A stretch of DNA of 5,023 nucleotides. Origin: CAZJBH01 sp964544485. Its GTDB lineage: Bacteria; Patescibacteriota; Minisyncoccia; Portnoybacterales; UBA2143. The stretch is taken from positions 1 through 5,023 of the forward strand of contig CAZJBH010000037.1 of NCBI GenBank assembly GCA_964544485.1. Reading direction: 5' to 3'. Within the stretch, counting starts at the first letter, position 1, and each line of letters starts with the position of its first letter. Of this stretch, positions 4,867 to 5,023 are shown piece after piece. The notes under the pieces are model-generated. The model saw nothing but the letters and a program-made list of their open reading frames with translations, searched no databases and had not been told where the DNA came from. A program made the translations under genes and the position numbers.

Positions 4867-4867
4867 T

Positions 4868-5023
4868 TTATTCCCAATCTATGCTTTGACTGTATTTTTC
4901 AAGATTCTGCAATTGACTTTGAGTTAATTGATTAGCTGCTTCAATTGCTTCTTGAATTGATTCTTCGGAGAAGCTAACTTCTTCTCCTAGCTCTAAAGGT
5001 CTTGAGCCAATTTGATCCTTTAA
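4868..5023 (-). CDS. C-terminal part of an unidentified protein (partial, 5' end outside window)
   Basis: On the minus strand the frame is open from the window edge for 51 codons and ends in TAA (4868-4870). The visible part starts LKDQIGSRPLELGEEVSFSEE, continues with SIQEAIEAANQLTQSQLQ, and ends NLEKYSQSIDWE. It is acidic, Glu/Gln-rich and probably helical, without cysteines or membrane segments. Codon use (GAA, CAA, ATT, GCA, TTA) matches the other genes here, which supports it as real. No start codon is visible and I recognise no family. It faces the rest of the window and shares the terminator at 4773-4808 with the plus-strand transcripts. Confidence 0.75.
   Translation of the reverse strand, partial: LKDQIGSRPLELGEEVSFSEESIQEAIEAANQLTQSQLQNLEKYSQSIDWE

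Larger units (their letters stand above)
4468..4867. other. 400-bp intergenic region, RNA-rich, no convincing protein gene
   Basis: This gap separates the plus-strand hydrolase gene from the convergent minus-strand partial gene. In order it holds a strong plus-strand promoter overlapping an inverted repeat, a predicted small RNA with terminator, two overlapping AT-rich hairpins and a perfect bidirectional terminator. After these comes an AT-rich stretch (4809-4867) with only a weak hairpin. The 10-nt word TTTAAGTAAA occurs on both sides of the main terminator (4766-4775 and 4807-4816) and is probably low-complexity coincidence. Confidence 0.7.

Overview
The window is AT-rich bacterial DNA with tightly packed genes and short intergenic gaps. 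Most starts have no Shine-Dalgarno (SD) sequence. The protein set is a class II aldolase beside a conserved-looking protein of unknown function, a one-cluster ferredoxin, a long-form ribosomal protein bL25, and a secreted coiled-coil protein with a lytic transglycosylase-like domain. This mix and style fit a reduced-genome bacterium of the Candidate Phyla Radiation (Patescibacteria/Parcubacteria type). That assignment is inference; the window has no marker gene that settles it.

Layout. Positions 1-2390 look like one plus-strand operon: the last codons of an upstream gene, a 427-aa protein of unknown function (34-1317), class II fructose-bisphosphate aldolase (1319-2176) and a small ferredoxin (2193-2390). 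The gaps are 3, 1 and 16 nt. A near-consensus promoter at 2396-2424 starts a second unit, with bL25 (2432-3124) followed by the secreted murein hydrolase-like protein (3148-4467). The predicted transcription start of this promoter falls on or next to the bL25 ATG, so its mRNA is probably leaderless.

The region 4468-4867 has no convincing protein gene but is full of signals. A strong promoter with an extended -10 (4485-4513) overlaps an inverted repeat. It drives a predicted structured small RNA (about 4520-4680) with a perfect 10-bp closing helix, three directly abutting hairpins and its own intrinsic terminator. Two overlapping, mutually exclusive hairpins follow (4705-4751), then a perfect bidirectional terminator (4773-4808). 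The C-terminal end of an unidentified minus-strand gene runs into the window end (4868-5023) and converges on that terminator.

The most interesting item is the RNA. I could not match it from memory to tmRNA, RNase P RNA, SRP RNA, 6S RNA or a riboswitch class that I know. One loop displays CCCUCCUU, which is complementary to SD sequences, including a purine-rich stretch near its own 5' end. The 3' strand that forms the terminator can also pair with a 5' segment, which gives a possible two-state fold.

How the genes work together: the aldolase serves central sugar metabolism, the ferredoxin is an electron carrier, bL25 belongs to the 50S subunit beside 5S rRNA, and the secreted protein probably acts on the cell wall during growth or division. 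No single pathway links them; they read as housekeeping genes.
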